From: Aporhodopirellula aestuarii
GTDB taxonomy: Bacteria > Planctomycetota > Planctomycetia > Pirellulales > Pirellulaceae
Direction: 5' to 3'
NCBI RefSeq assembly: GCF_023701485.1
Contig: NZ_JAMQBK010000081.1
Coordinates: 62,001-126,000 of the forward strand
Length of the DNA: 64,000 bases
Position numbers and translations under genes: made by a program. Positions 40,818 through 49,766 of this stretch are shown here, one piece after another. Position 1 is the stretch's first letter, and the number at the start of each line of letters is the position of its first letter. The notes below the pieces were generated by a model. It was not told the DNA's origin, did not search any database, and worked only from the letters and a program-made list of their open reading frames with translations.

Positions 40818-42035
40818 CTATTCTCCAACTTCGAACCCTGATTCCTGCAGTTGTTCGCTGATCGCGTCAGAGAATGCGTCGCCGAGGGTGATCGCTCCGG
40901 GCGCAGCGGGCTGGGCAGCCCGCTGTTGCTCCAAAGCGAACGCGTCCCGCTTCTTGCTCGCTTCGGCGAGTTGCTGCTTGATCTCGGCCCGGCGTTTGGC
41001 CATTTCCTCGATACGGCTCATCCGCTCCTGGACCGAAAGACCGCGAAGTTCTTCGGGCAATTCCTCGTCTTTCAACTCTTGGACCACGCTCGCATCTTCC
41101 AAGTAGGTGTCGACGAGATCCCGGCCGACGTTGCGATACAACGAACTCGACTTGATCGCCGCTCGGCTACTCAATCCCCGCCCCGCGTTCGAGTCTTGCA
41201 TGGCTTGGTTGGTAGCGTAACTCTGGCGTTTGGACTTGGAACCGTACCACAGGTAGGTCTTATTGAGTTCGGCGTTAAGCTCGATGATGATTTTGTCGTG
41301 CGGTGTTTTGATGTGCACGACCTTTTCGTCTTGGTTGATATTCAGAAATTTGCCTTCGGCGAGCTTAGCCCCTTCTTGCCATTTACCTCGCACCCCCTGG
41401 TCATAATTTCCACAATGGATTGTGTTGACCACGACGCCGTCACCGATCGCCTTTTTGCACGCCGATCGGTAATCGACTGGCCCCTGATCGAATGGCTCGT
41501 TGCCGGCAATGAAGATCGCCTTGTAGGCGTTCGGCTCGCTACTCCAATCGAGACGCTTGATCGCTTCGGTGATCACGGACCCGCAATACTCATCCCCGCC
41601 ACTGGTGCTCAATGCGAACAGCGCCTCGGAAACTTTGTCGAGGTCATCGGTTAGCGGCACGACCTGACGGATGTAATCTTCCGAAGCTGGTAGACGAGAA
41701 TTGCCATATTCAAAGATCGACACTCGCAACAAAGGCGTTTTGCCGCTTTTCTTCGCTTTCGCAAATTCCTGAACGATGTTCCACAATTGGTTTCTCGCCT
41801 GATTGATCAGCCCATCCATCGAATTGGAGGTATCCAGCAGGATCGTGACGTCGACGGCGGGACGCTGGCCGGTGAACGGTTCCTTGGCATCGGACGAGGT
41901 CACCGTGGCGGTCGTATTGGAACCGGTTTCGATCGTGATTTTCACGCCTTGCGCCGACACCAGACTGAGTCCAGTTCCGCCCCAAAAGAGACACGTGGGC
42001 AACAACAACAGACCGAGTTTTTGCAAGATTTTCAT
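40818..42035 (-). CDS. Secreted von Willebrand factor A domain protein
   Basis: A 405-aa product. The frame is open further upstream, but the ATG at 42035 begins a clear signal peptide (KILQKLGLLLLPTCLFW, cleavage near SAQ-G, residue 29) and avoids overlap with the gene before it. The A domain covers about residues 60-270, with the metal-ion adhesion site D68-x-S70-x-S72 in ILLDTSNSMDGL. The C-terminal third (about 335-395) is highly charged and likely coiled coil (ERMSRIEEMAKRRAEIKQQL). Such domains bind ligands or partner proteins through a divalent metal. It lies downstream of three genes of unknown function in the same direction, with a 119-bp gap to the nearest, so it may share their transcript. 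The exact role is unknown. Confidence 0.85.
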   Translation of the reverse strand: MKILQKLGLLLLPTCLFWGGTGLSLVSAQGVKITIETGSNTTATVTSSDAKEPFTGQRPAVDVTILLDTSNSMDGLINQARNQLWNIVQEFAKAKKSGKTPLLRVSIFEYGNSRLPASEDYIRQVVPLTDDLDKVSEALFALSTSGGDEYCGSVITEAIKRLDWSSEPNAYKAIFIAGNEPFDQGPVDYRSACKKAIGDGVVVNTIHCGNYDQGVRGKWQEGAKLAEGKFLNINQDEKVVHIKTPHDKIIIELNAELNKTYLWYGSKSKRQSYATNQAMQDSNAGRGLSSRAAIKSSSLYRNVGRDLVDTYLEDASVVQELKDEELPEELRGLSVQERMSRIEEMAKRRAEIKQQLAEASKKRDAFALEQQRAAQPAAPGAITLGDAFSDAISEQLQESGFEVGE

Positions 42036-42154
42036 CGTAGTTCTTTGCGTGAGAGAAGAGACGTCACGGGAACGCTGGCCAGCGTCGTGGCCCGAATTCA
42101 TTCTAGCGGTCGACTCTCGCCGGGGCGAAAAAACTTGCCCGATCGATCGACTTT

Positions 42155-42775
42155 TCAACCACCATCCTTGCGGACATTCATCTCGATCCATTCCTTGGCC
42201 GAATTGGCCCGGTGACTGGAAACGGTCTTTTGTGCGACCGACTCTTGGGCCGCGCGGATGCGGCGCGAAACCAAAGCGCTCTCGATCGCTTCATTGTCGC
42301 TCATCCCCATCCTTTTCATGACGCTCTTCATGTAATCGCCAGCGAAGAGCTGCATCACCGCGTCATCCAACGAAGTGCAAAAGCTCACTCGGCATTGGCA
42401 GGGCAGGTCTTGTACAAATTCGTTGATGACCCGATCGTCTTCCTCGGCGAGTGGATGGTGTTCGGTAACGATGCACTCGACCCTGCTGGCTTCATTGAAC
42501 TGCGATCCCGTCGCGATCCGAGGTGACAAGTCGTTCGTGCGAACCGCCATCGCGGGCACCTGACCGCTGTAGTTGGTCAGCAAGCGTTCAATCTTGGCGT
42601 GCGTCTCGTCAAAATGCGACACGACCAAGATCGCTACCGCGTCGCCCTGCCCTTTTTCGTTCACCGCCGCGAGGATGCCGTTGAGTTTGCCCGCTTCTGT
42701 CATCCAGATCAAATCCGGTGGCGTCTGCAACTTGGACGAGTTCGAACCGCCAAACAGAAAGTCAAAAAGTCCCAT
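42155..42775 (-). CDS. Conserved-looking protein of unknown function, 206 aa
   Basis: Not recognised. The product starts MGLFDFLFGG, has no signal peptide, and shows an alternating alpha/beta pattern: strands DLIWMT, AVAILVVSHF, PAMAVRT and RVECIVTEHHP separated by helices. This suggests a Rossmann-like or helicase-like sandwich of about 150 residues, followed by a helical C-terminus (residues 150-206) rich in Arg, Ser and Glu. A cytoplasmic location is likely. It lies 60 bp downstream of the lipoprotein gene and 119 bp upstream of the von Willebrand A gene, all on the minus strand. The length and position support a real gene; function is open. Confidence 0.7.
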   Translation of the reverse strand: MGLFDFLFGGSNSSKLQTPPDLIWMTEAGKLNGILAAVNEKGQGDAVAILVVSHFDETHAKIERLLTNYSGQVPAMAVRTNDLSPRIATGSQFNEASRVECIVTEHHPLAEEDDRVINEFVQDLPCQCRVSFCTSLDDAVMQLFAGDYMKSVMKRMGMSDNEAIESALVSRRIRAAQESVAQKTVSSHRANSAKEWIEMNVRKDGG

Positions 42776-42835
42776 CGTCGGCTCCGATCACTGATGATTC
42801 AAAACACCGCGATTTGTTCGCGAATGACGCAATCT

Positions 42836-44293
42836 TTAATTTGAAGTCAAGTTCTGACGCAGCGACGATTCGTAGTCGCGAATGATCGAGTCGTAATCGA
42901 CTCGAATCTTCTTGGGAACGTCGACGCCTGACAGCGAGTCGCGAATAACGGCGAGCGCATTGCCGATCGTACTCGCGTCTGTCGCGTTCTCGGTCAACAA
43001 CAGCCTACCCGATTTTGGTTGCCGATCGGAAACGTCGAGCAGCGCAAATGAGTTTTCGCCTAAACGGAGTTGCCGCAGTAGTTGATTCACTTCTCGCGGT
43101 TGAATCACCGACACGAGGGAGGATGGTAATTGATTCAGAGCGTCTCCGACCGATCGATCTGATGTGGCGAACACGAGATGTGCCGGTCCCATCGTGGGCG
43201 ACGCGATCATCGGCAACACGGACGTCCAAGTTGGCATCCAAGTACGTAGACTCCCATCGTCCGATGGCGGCAGAGCGATCAGGACAAACCGAGCCGTTTT
43301 CAAACCGTCCGATCCGCGAGTTCCCGACGCAGCGAACACGGAATCGATTTGAAAACTGCGTCCCAGCAATGGTGACGGAGGAGGCGGTGGCATCGGCACG
43401 AACTGTCGAACGAGCTTCGGTTCGAACCGTGGCCGGGATTCAAATTCGACGTCACTCTGTTGTCCTGCGCGTGGCGGTTGAAAACTGGCAGATTTGAGTT
43501 CAAGGCTTAGCGACCATTCGTCTTGCCCGCTATCCATCGCCAAAGGCACAGGCAGCTCGACGCGTCGCACGAGACTCGTCGCCGGATGGATCCAAAACAC
43601 AAACCGCTCACGATCCGACGTCACAGCGATGCGTTGCAGCGAGACACCGTCGATCGCTTCCGAATCGAGCCACTCGAACTGCGATTCCGGTTCGAACAGT
43701 TTTTCCATCGGCCGATCGGCGAGTAACCACTCGAGCTGCGGAGGTGGACCGGCCAAACCAGCCGACAAACGCGAACGCAAGACTTCGTCGGCGAGTACTC
43801 GCTCCAGCCGCAGTCGATCGGCAGATGCGGATTGCCACTGTTGTTTCAGAACTTGCGCGTCGAAATGAGAACTCTCGGGTTCGTCGAACCACGCGATCAT
43901 ATCGATCCGCTCGCTGGCACCGGATGACGCATTCGAGACCACGTTCACACGTATCCGCGCCATGTACGCGTCGACATTGAGTTCACGTTGGTCCAAATGA
44001 ACTCTCAGCGGCGCGGATTGCGTTTCGCGGGAAGTCGCGTTTCGGCCAGCGGCGAAGGATCGCGATCCAGACGCCCGGATCACGACTTCGCCATCGTCCT
44101 CGTAGTAGGAACAGACTTGGTATCTCTGAAAGACTTCTCGCAAACGACTTTTGGCGTCAATACGTGGACGGGTTTGCTCGGATTGCGAGTTCGACGTGCT
44201 ATTTTCCCGAGTCGTTGATGCCGACGGCTGACAACCGACCACGGAGAGCGAGACAGCAATGGTGGTCGCGGCGAACAACAGGTGGAAATTCAC
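42836..44293 (-). CDS. Putative lipoprotein, 485 aa
   Basis: The N-terminus is a lipoprotein signal: a hydrophobic stretch to residue 20 ending in VVG-C21. A Ser/Thr/Gln-rich linker follows. Residues about 50-290 are rich in beta strands with motifs such as 'RYQVCSYYEDDGEVVIRA' and 'FVFWIHPATSLVRRVELP', reminiscent of LolA/RseB-like outer-membrane-protein sensor folds. The last 180 residues are alpha/beta: 'ARFVLIALPP', 'GPAHLVFATSD' and 'FALLDVSDRQ' look like strands of a thioredoxin-like or Rossmann-like domain. The start codon overlaps the stop of the small Cys protein (ATGA), indicating translational coupling. A location at the cell envelope is expected; the function is unknown and the fold comparison is inference. 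Confidence 0.75.
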   Translation of the reverse strand: MNFHLLFAATTIAVSLSVVGCQPSASTTRENSTSNSQSEQTRPRIDAKSRLREVFQRYQVCSYYEDDGEVVIRASGSRSFAAGRNATSRETQSAPLRVHLDQRELNVDAYMARIRVNVVSNASSGASERIDMIAWFDEPESSHFDAQVLKQQWQSASADRLRLERVLADEVLRSRLSAGLAGPPPQLEWLLADRPMEKLFEPESQFEWLDSEAIDGVSLQRIAVTSDRERFVFWIHPATSLVRRVELPVPLAMDSGQDEWSLSLELKSASFQPPRAGQQSDVEFESRPRFEPKLVRQFVPMPPPPPSPLLGRSFQIDSVFAASGTRGSDGLKTARFVLIALPPSDDGSLRTWMPTWTSVLPMIASPTMGPAHLVFATSDRSVGDALNQLPSSLVSVIQPREVNQLLRQLRLGENSFALLDVSDRQPKSGRLLLTENATDASTIGNALAVIRDSLSGVDVPKKIRVDYDSIIRDYESSLRQNLTSN

Positions 44294-44490
44294 GATTTCG
44301 TTTCATCCTTCGAAAGTAGCGGCTGCAGTTTCATGGGCTTGCATAGCAAACTTTTTTCGGAGGCCGCACGTCCACATTTTCGACAGACCAACGTCGCTCC
44401 CGCTATCTGATCTGCCAAAAGCGGTAAAGCGTTCTCCAACGTGCGACGGTCCCATTTACAGATCGATTTTTTCGGCAATTTCTTGGTCAT
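44290..44490 (-). CDS. Small Cys-motif protein, 66 aa
   Basis: The product MTKKLPKKSICKWDRR... carries C11, then C36-R-K-C39 and C51 in VCRKCGRAASEKSLLCKP. This looks like a small zinc-ribbon or metal knuckle. The ATG at 44490 was chosen over the in-frame ATG at 44526 because the Lys-rich start looks like the natural N-terminus; neither has a clear ribosome binding site. The stop codon overlaps the start of the lipoprotein gene, so it is the first gene of that operon. Function is not known. Confidence 0.65.
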   Translation of the reverse strand: MTKKLPKKSICKWDRRTLENALPLLADQIAGATLVCRKCGRAASEKSLLCKPMKLQPLLSKDETKS

Positions 44491-44692
44491 CGGCACTTGT
44501 TCGAGTTTACGGAAAAGCAGCGACACTGCGGGTTACGGGGCATACCGGGGTTACTTGGCTTGCCCCGCTGATCACGGTTGCACGCCCCCTGCGCGGCCAT
44601 GTTTAGGTCTTCGGCGCGTCTCTCATAGAGCGTCTGGGTGTGACCAGACGATAGCAGAAAAGGTATTTCATGGACGAAATTCACCTAGAGCG

Positions 44693-46201
44693 ATGGATCG
44701 CGATATGCTGCGACGCCGCCCCCACGGGCAATCTCATTACCGTAAATCGACCGGCCGTATTCTCGTCGCGGCACTGGCGTTGAATTTGGCGTCAACATCG
44801 GGACCGGCGATCGGTGAAGGCTGGACGTCGACTACCACCACCACTCCAACCGAATCAGGTGGACATGCGGTTTGGCAGCCACGACCGCTAGCGCTTCCGG
44901 CAACTTCTGACACTGCCACCCCATGGAGCCCGCCGCCACGAGTTGCGTCTGCGCCGATTCCCCAGGCGACCACGATCGTTATCCAACCACCTGCTCCTGC
45001 GCCACCACCGACTGCGCCGGAACCCGAGCCTGAGCCACCCACACCGGCTGAAATCCGGCAGCAGAAACTGCTGCAAAAACGGGCTGTCGAAAAGCGATCC
45101 GAATATGACGCCGCCCAGCTTCCTGACCGGCCGCTACCACCGACGGACGAAATCAATCTCGGATCTCGAAAATCACAACTTGCCGCAGCGGCCGTTGGAC
45201 AACTTCGGATCGCACACTGGGCGGCGCAGCGTGGCGCCACCGAATCGGCCAAACAGGCCGCTATCGAAACGCTCCGCACAATCGCTGCACTTCGTGACGC
45301 TCAAAACGGCGACAACGCCTACACCCAAGAACTCAACACGGCTTTCGTCGCGATCCGTGAATCCATGGATTTTTCGGGCCGTTACGGCCCCGTCGATACC
45401 GCCGCTATCGGTCGTCTGATCGACGTGCATCAAACTCCGGTCCTCAAGGGTGTTGCCACCACACACTTAACGTCGGCACGCGCCGTGGACGCCTACCTGC
45501 AATTTGCGCAGCGCCGGCTCGTCAACGCCACCTCGGGTGGCCCGTTGGCTGCCGAAGCGGCGATGATTTTGGCCGATTTGGAATCGATCGCTGCGAATGC
45601 GGGACGATCCATCGATTCGCTGCCGGAGTTTTCACCCCTGCATTCTGCCGAACTGGGGTTGACGTACCGCCGAGCCGCGGTCGAGATCGCTCCCGAAAAC
45701 GCAGCGGCAGCCGCAGACCTTGGCCGAACTTTGTTGAAACGCTCTATCCCAAACGCCGCGAAAGAACTGTTGCTGCAAAGCGTACGGGTTGCTCCGACAC
45801 GCCAACGTGTCGAATCGTTGCTCGAAGCCGCGGCGAAATCCGGTGACTTCGTTTTGGTTGATCAGTGCGAAAAACAACTCGCGACGCAACAACTCCCCAG
45901 CGAACTGCCGGTCCAGATGATGTCGCCGCAAGCCTTCGCGCGAACCGGTCAGATGTTGCCTAACACGACGATGCCATCGTCAGTCGCATCGACATCGGTG
46001 CCGATGAATCAGGCCACCCCGTCCCAGCAATACCGGGTCGCAACTCGACCCGCCTACGGGAACATTCCCGGCAACCGTCAGCCGATGTCTTCGCCCGGGT
46101 ATGGCAATCAAATCGTTGACCCGACGCTGCCTGACAACTGGACATCCAAGCCTTCGGCATCACCCGCGCCGACGCAGCCCGCACGTCGCCTGTTTTGGTA
46201 A
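44693..46201 (+). CDS. Exported proline-rich, TPR-like protein
   Basis: A 502-aa product. The frame is open from 44441, but the ATG at 44693 gives a proper signal sequence (basic start, then GRILVAALALNLA, cleavage near 35). A linker rich in Pro, Thr and Glu (residues about 45-125) leads to a helical body (about 150-410) with Ala-rich helix pairs, such as 'AAAAADLGRTLLKRSIPNAAKELLLQS', that read like tetratricopeptide repeats. The C-terminus (420-502) is low-complexity, rich in Pro, Asn, Gln and Met. Its stop lies 4 bp before the polysaccharide export gene, so the two are probably co-translated and this protein may serve in envelope assembly. The specific role is inferred from context only. 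Confidence 0.75.
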   Translation: MDRDMLRRRPHGQSHYRKSTGRILVAALALNLASTSGPAIGEGWTSTTTTTPTESGGHAVWQPRPLALPATSDTATPWSPPPRVASAPIPQATTIVIQPPAPAPPPTAPEPEPEPPTPAEIRQQKLLQKRAVEKRSEYDAAQLPDRPLPPTDEINLGSRKSQLAAAAVGQLRIAHWAAQRGATESAKQAAIETLRTIAALRDAQNGDNAYTQELNTAFVAIRESMDFSGRYGPVDTAAIGRLIDVHQTPVLKGVATTHLTSARAVDAYLQFAQRRLVNATSGGPLAAEAAMILADLESIAANAGRSIDSLPEFSPLHSAELGLTYRRAAVEIAPENAAAAADLGRTLLKRSIPNAAKELLLQSVRVAPTRQRVESLLEAAAKSGDFVLVDQCEKQLATQQLPSELPVQMMSPQAFARTGQMLPNTTMPSSVASTSVPMNQATPSQQYRVATRPAYGNIPGNRQPMSSPGYGNQIVDPTLPDNWTSKPSASPAPTQPARRLFW

Positions 46202-46205
46202 TCAC

Positions 46206-48251
46206 ATGATGCGAACACCACCCTCTTTCCTTTTGTGTATTTCGGGTCAGATCGTTACGCCACGTCGCGGCGTCGTCGGTCTGCTCTCGCTGGTATGCGC
46301 GGTGGCGGTTTCCACCGGCTTGTCCGACAGCAAAGCGGTTTCCGCTCAAGAGCTCATCGCTCCCGGCACGCCAGCTTCCGAGTTGCCCGCGCCGCGTTCG
46401 AATCAGCCCAAGGAGCCGACACCCAATCCGTTCTTTCAACAGGATTCGCGTCCAAAGGCGACGAAAGCCAAAGCGGCCGACGCCGCAGTGGACCCGATGG
46501 AAGAATATCGCCGCTCGCTCGAAGAGCACATTTTGCGAAAAGAGAAGGCAAAGGCCGAGGCGCGTGCACGTTTTGAATCACGTTCACTCGATCTGATTCC
46601 GAGACTGACTCCGACGAAACCGAAAACGAACCAACGAGGTACCAGCGACCTTACCGGAGACGATGATTTGTTGCCGACACCTCGCCGAGGATCGGCCGAC
46701 GAAATTGCATCACCGAGCGATCTCCTCGATCCGCCCGATCGCGACTTGGACGATCTGCTGTTGCCGCTCCAGCCCCGGGATCGCGACATTTCGGACCTCC
46801 CCGATCGCAAGCTCCCTCCACCGCTGTCACGAGATAGCGAAAACTCGAACGAACGCCCCAGTCGATTGGGCGGCGACCGGTCAGGACCATCCACACCGAA
46901 TTCGGATCCGCCATCGAAGTCCAACGATTCATCACGCGGCTGGAACCGCGACCGCGATTCCGATGACGATTCGGCAGACTCCCGTCGCACCAACTCCGGG
47001 AACAACGTAGATCGCAACGATCATTCGCAGTCGGTTCTCGAAACACCCATCGACCCAAACTCCACCAGTTCGACGCACTGGACCGGGCTAGTTGAAAACG
47101 AAATGGCTCGGTGGCCGATGCCGGCGAGCTTTCGACCAAACATGCCGGTTTCGCAAGTCACGTGCTCGTCATGTGGCGGGTGCGTGGACCGGCACGGCGT
47201 TGGCGTGTGCGATAAGGTCGGCGTCTACGTGGGGGTGGGAACTCGTGAGAAACCCGCATGCCAGTGCTGGAGATGCCCTCAAAGTGCCCCGTTCAACCTC
47301 TACGGCCCCGGTGGCTACGCCGGTCCAGCACGATCGGCACCGTTACCCGAGTACCGATTGCGGGCCGGCGACCAAGTTCAGATGACGTTTCTGATCAAAA
47401 CGATTCGAACCGTTGGGTCCTACCGGTTGGTCGTTGGTGACGAGTTGTTGATCGAATCCGATGCCGATGAAAACTTGACCCGCGGCACGCTCGAACGTGG
47501 TTTGGAAATTCAACCCGACGGGACGCTGACGCTGCGGTTTATTGGGCAGGTTCACGCCGCCGGCCAAACGATTGAACAACTGCGAGACTTACTCAACGAA
47601 CGTTACGAAGAGTACTATCCGGACCCGTCGATCGACGTCACACCGGTCCGAACCGGGAACGTCGCCCGACAAATTCGCGAAGCGATCAGCGGCTCGGAAG
47701 GTTTCAACCCGCAACAAACCGTGCAAACCGTGACCCCGGAAGGAACACTTCGTCTGCCGCGTCTGGGTGCGATCCCGACGCAAGGTTTGACGATGGCCGA
47801 ACTCAAACGCGAGATCAACCTTCGATACGAATCGCTCGGCGCCGGTCTCGAAGTCGAAGTCATGCTTGAGGAGCAGGCTCCGCACTACGTTTACGTCCTC
47901 GGCGAAGTCGCCACACCGGGCCGTTTCGAAATCGATGCCCCGACGACCGTGTTGGGCTCGCTCAGCCTCGCGGGCAGCTACGTGCCGGGTGCGAACCTTC
48001 GTCAGGTCGTTGTGTTCCGCCGCGGTCCGAACTGGGAATTGCTCTCCACGGTGCTTGACCTGCGTGCCGCCTTGCTCGCCAAAGCGTCGCGACCTGCGGA
48101 CGAGATTTGGGTCCAAGACGGGGACGTGATCATCGTACCGCCTGCCCCGATCCGGTTGTTCGATCGATTTGTGACCCAGGTCTTCACCGAAGGGGTCTAC
48201 GGCATCGTGCCATTCGGCGGGGTCTCGTTCTCTTTTGGCAACAACAACTGA
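46206..48251 (+). CDS. Polysaccharide export protein (Wza/BexD type)
   Basis: A 681-aa product starting at ATG 46206, 4 bp after the previous stop. A hydrophobic signal is at residues 20-45. Residues 75-310 form a charged, Asp/Arg/Ser/Pro-rich low-complexity region. Residues 318-358 contain seven Cys (CSSCGGC, VCDK, CQCWRC). From about 381 (EYRLRAGDQVQM) two polysaccharide export/SLBB segments follow: 'IQPDGTLTLRFIGQVHAAG' and 'VTPEGTLRLPRLGAIPTQG', then 'VYVLGEVATPGRFEI'. This is the family of outer-membrane channels that export capsule or exopolysaccharide. It is longer than usual (about 350-400 aa) because of the N-terminal extension, and no lipobox Cys is obvious. Nucleotide-sugar genes occur at 54979-57228. 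Confidence 0.88.
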   Translation: MMRTPPSFLLCISGQIVTPRRGVVGLLSLVCAVAVSTGLSDSKAVSAQELIAPGTPASELPAPRSNQPKEPTPNPFFQQDSRPKATKAKAADAAVDPMEEYRRSLEEHILRKEKAKAEARARFESRSLDLIPRLTPTKPKTNQRGTSDLTGDDDLLPTPRRGSADEIASPSDLLDPPDRDLDDLLLPLQPRDRDISDLPDRKLPPPLSRDSENSNERPSRLGGDRSGPSTPNSDPPSKSNDSSRGWNRDRDSDDDSADSRRTNSGNNVDRNDHSQSVLETPIDPNSTSSTHWTGLVENEMARWPMPASFRPNMPVSQVTCSSCGGCVDRHGVGVCDKVGVYVGVGTREKPACQCWRCPQSAPFNLYGPGGYAGPARSAPLPEYRLRAGDQVQMTFLIKTIRTVGSYRLVVGDELLIESDADENLTRGTLERGLEIQPDGTLTLRFIGQVHAAGQTIEQLRDLLNERYEEYYPDPSIDVTPVRTGNVARQIREAISGSEGFNPQQTVQTVTPEGTLRLPRLGAIPTQGLTMAELKREINLRYESLGAGLEVEVMLEEQAPHYVYVLGEVATPGRFEIDAPTTVLGSLSLAGSYVPGANLRQVVVFRRGPNWELLSTVLDLRAALLAKASRPADEIWVQDGDVIIVPPAPIRLFDRFVTQVFTEGVYGIVPFGGVSFSFGNNN

Positions 48252-48257
48252 TCGCCA

Positions 48258-48287
48258 GCCTTCGGCGGGTGCCCGCTCGCCGAAGGC
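48258..48287 (+). terminator. Hairpin after the export gene
   Basis: Perfect 10-bp arms GCCTTCGGCG/CGCCGAAGGC with a 10-nt loop, starting 7 nt after the stop codon. There is no T-run behind it, so it may be a weak or factor-dependent terminator or an mRNA-stabilising stem. Confidence 0.5.
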
Positions 48288-48386
48288 AACGGTGTTCTCC
48301 GGTTTTCCAAACTTGCCACCGAGACTATCCTTCCTGGTACGTCTGACGTGTCACCCTCTTTCGGTTTGGACCCTCGAAGTTACCCC

Positions 48387-49670
48387 ATGGCCGCTAAAAC
48401 ACTGCCTTTCGATCGCCCTTTGATCGACCGCATCATTTCCGACCACCCGACCCCGTTCGTCCTTTATCACGAAGACGGCATTCGCCAACGTGTTCGGGAT
48501 CTGACCGCGGCATTCGCCTGGAACGAAGGTTTCCAGCAGTATTTCGCGGTCAAAGCGACCCCGAATCCGCACATCGTCGCGTTAATGGCCGAAGAGGGCA
48601 GCGGCGCCGACTGCAGCAGCGTGGCGGAACTGATCACCTGCGAACGGCTCGGCATCACCGGCCACGACGTGATGTTCACGTCCAACAACACAACCACCGA
48701 GGAATTCGCGATCGCCGCCCGACTCGGTGCGATCATCAACCTCGACACGCCGCATCACATCGACCAACTGTTGCAACTTGAACAGATGCCTGAAATGGTT
48801 TCGTTCCGGTTCAACCCCGGTCCCGAACGCCAGGGCAACGTCATCATCGGCGATCCCAAGGAAGCAAAGTTCGGATGCACGCGCGAACAGATTTTCGAAG
48901 GCTACGCGAGATGTGCCGAACTCGGCGTGACGCGTTTTGGACTTCACGCGATGGTCGTTTCCAATGAACTCAACGTGGACGCATTGCTGCAAACCGCGGA
49001 GATGCTGTTCGACTTGGCGGTTCAAATCCACGAACAAACCGGCGTCGCCGTCGAATGCATTAACCTCGGCGGTGGCATCGGCGTTGCCTATCGTCCCGAA
49101 CAAGACGAAATCGACATCGCCGAATTTGGACGTGGCGTGCAGGCGTTGTACGAAGCGAAACTGACACCCTCGGCCCTTCCACCCGTTCGGCTAATGATGG
49201 AGAACGGGCGTGCTATGACCGGCCCGTTCGGCTTCTTGATCACGGAAGTCATCAACCAAAAAACGTCCTACAAAAATTACGTCGGTGTCGACGCTTGCAT
49301 GAGCAACCTGATGCGACCGGGCATGTACGGCGCCTACCACCACATCAGTGTCCTCGGCAAAGAAAACGCCCCCGCCGAAAAAACCGTCGACGTGGTCGGT
49401 TCGCTCTGTGAGAACAACGACAAGTTCGCGATCGATCGTGAACTTCCTCAAACCGAAGTCGGAGACATCCTTGTCATTCATGACGCGGGTGCTCACGGCC
49501 ACTCGATGGGCTTCCAGTACAACGGCCGATTACGTTCGGCTGAAATCCTCTTTAACAACGCGGGCGATGTCCGCGAAATTCGCCGAGCAGAAAACTTCGA
49601 CGATTACTTCGCAACGGTGGATTTCGCCAGCGTCCAATGCAACCGAAAGCAAACCGCCCCAGCCCTGTAG
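48387..49670 (+). CDS. lysA: Diaminopimelate decarboxylase-like PLP enzyme
   Basis: A 427-aa product, the usual length for this family. It is a fold-type III PLP enzyme: residues 53-60 (FAVKATPN) hold the Schiff-base Lys56, the Gly-rich phosphate loop is ECINLGGGIG, and the decarboxylase catalytic Cys lies in GSLCENND near the C-terminus, with HDAGAHGHSMGFQYN closing the active site. The barrel Glu-x-Gly-Arg motif reads ENGR instead of EPGR. The most likely reaction is conversion of meso-diaminopimelate to lysine; other group IV decarboxylases (ornithine, carboxynorspermidine) share the motifs, so substrate is inferred. ATG 48387 (MAAKTLPF) was preferred to the open frame from 48348. The gene is followed by a probable terminator and a ferredoxin gene. 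Confidence 0.82.
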   Translation: MAAKTLPFDRPLIDRIISDHPTPFVLYHEDGIRQRVRDLTAAFAWNEGFQQYFAVKATPNPHIVALMAEEGSGADCSSVAELITCERLGITGHDVMFTSNNTTTEEFAIAARLGAIINLDTPHHIDQLLQLEQMPEMVSFRFNPGPERQGNVIIGDPKEAKFGCTREQIFEGYARCAELGVTRFGLHAMVVSNELNVDALLQTAEMLFDLAVQIHEQTGVAVECINLGGGIGVAYRPEQDEIDIAEFGRGVQALYEAKLTPSALPPVRLMMENGRAMTGPFGFLITEVINQKTSYKNYVGVDACMSNLMRPGMYGAYHHISVLGKENAPAEKTVDVVGSLCENNDKFAIDRELPQTEVGDILVIHDAGAHGHSMGFQYNGRLRSAEILFNNAGDVREIRRAENFDDYFATVDFASVQCNRKQTAPAL

Positions 49671-49685
49671 GGCGGCCCGCTTTTT
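49654..49685 (+). terminator. Probable intrinsic terminator of the decarboxylase gene
   Basis: Arms CCGCCC/GGGCGG with a 10-nt loop overlap the stop codon and are followed by CCCGCTTTTT, a short T-run six bases after the stem. The short distance and GC stem fit a rho-independent terminator. Confidence 0.45.
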
Positions 49686-49766
49686 GCACGACTCGCCAGC
49701 ACGCGGTTGCCAACCGGTAAACGCGTGACGTTCCCTTCCTCCTCAAACCGAGCCCCCACTCCCACC

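Noticed and set aside
44441-44692. Longer N-terminus for the TPR-like protein
   Set aside because: The upstream 84 residues are rich in Cys and Arg without order and overlap the divergent Cys-protein gene; the signal peptide begins just after 44693.
46436-47017. 193-aa minus-strand Ser/Arg-rich frame opposite the export gene
   Set aside because: It mirrors the low-complexity Asp/Arg/Ser region of the export protein and has no independent support.
48582-49103. 173-aa minus-strand frame opposite the decarboxylase
   Set aside because: The plus strand carries all PLP-enzyme motifs; the antisense frame has none.
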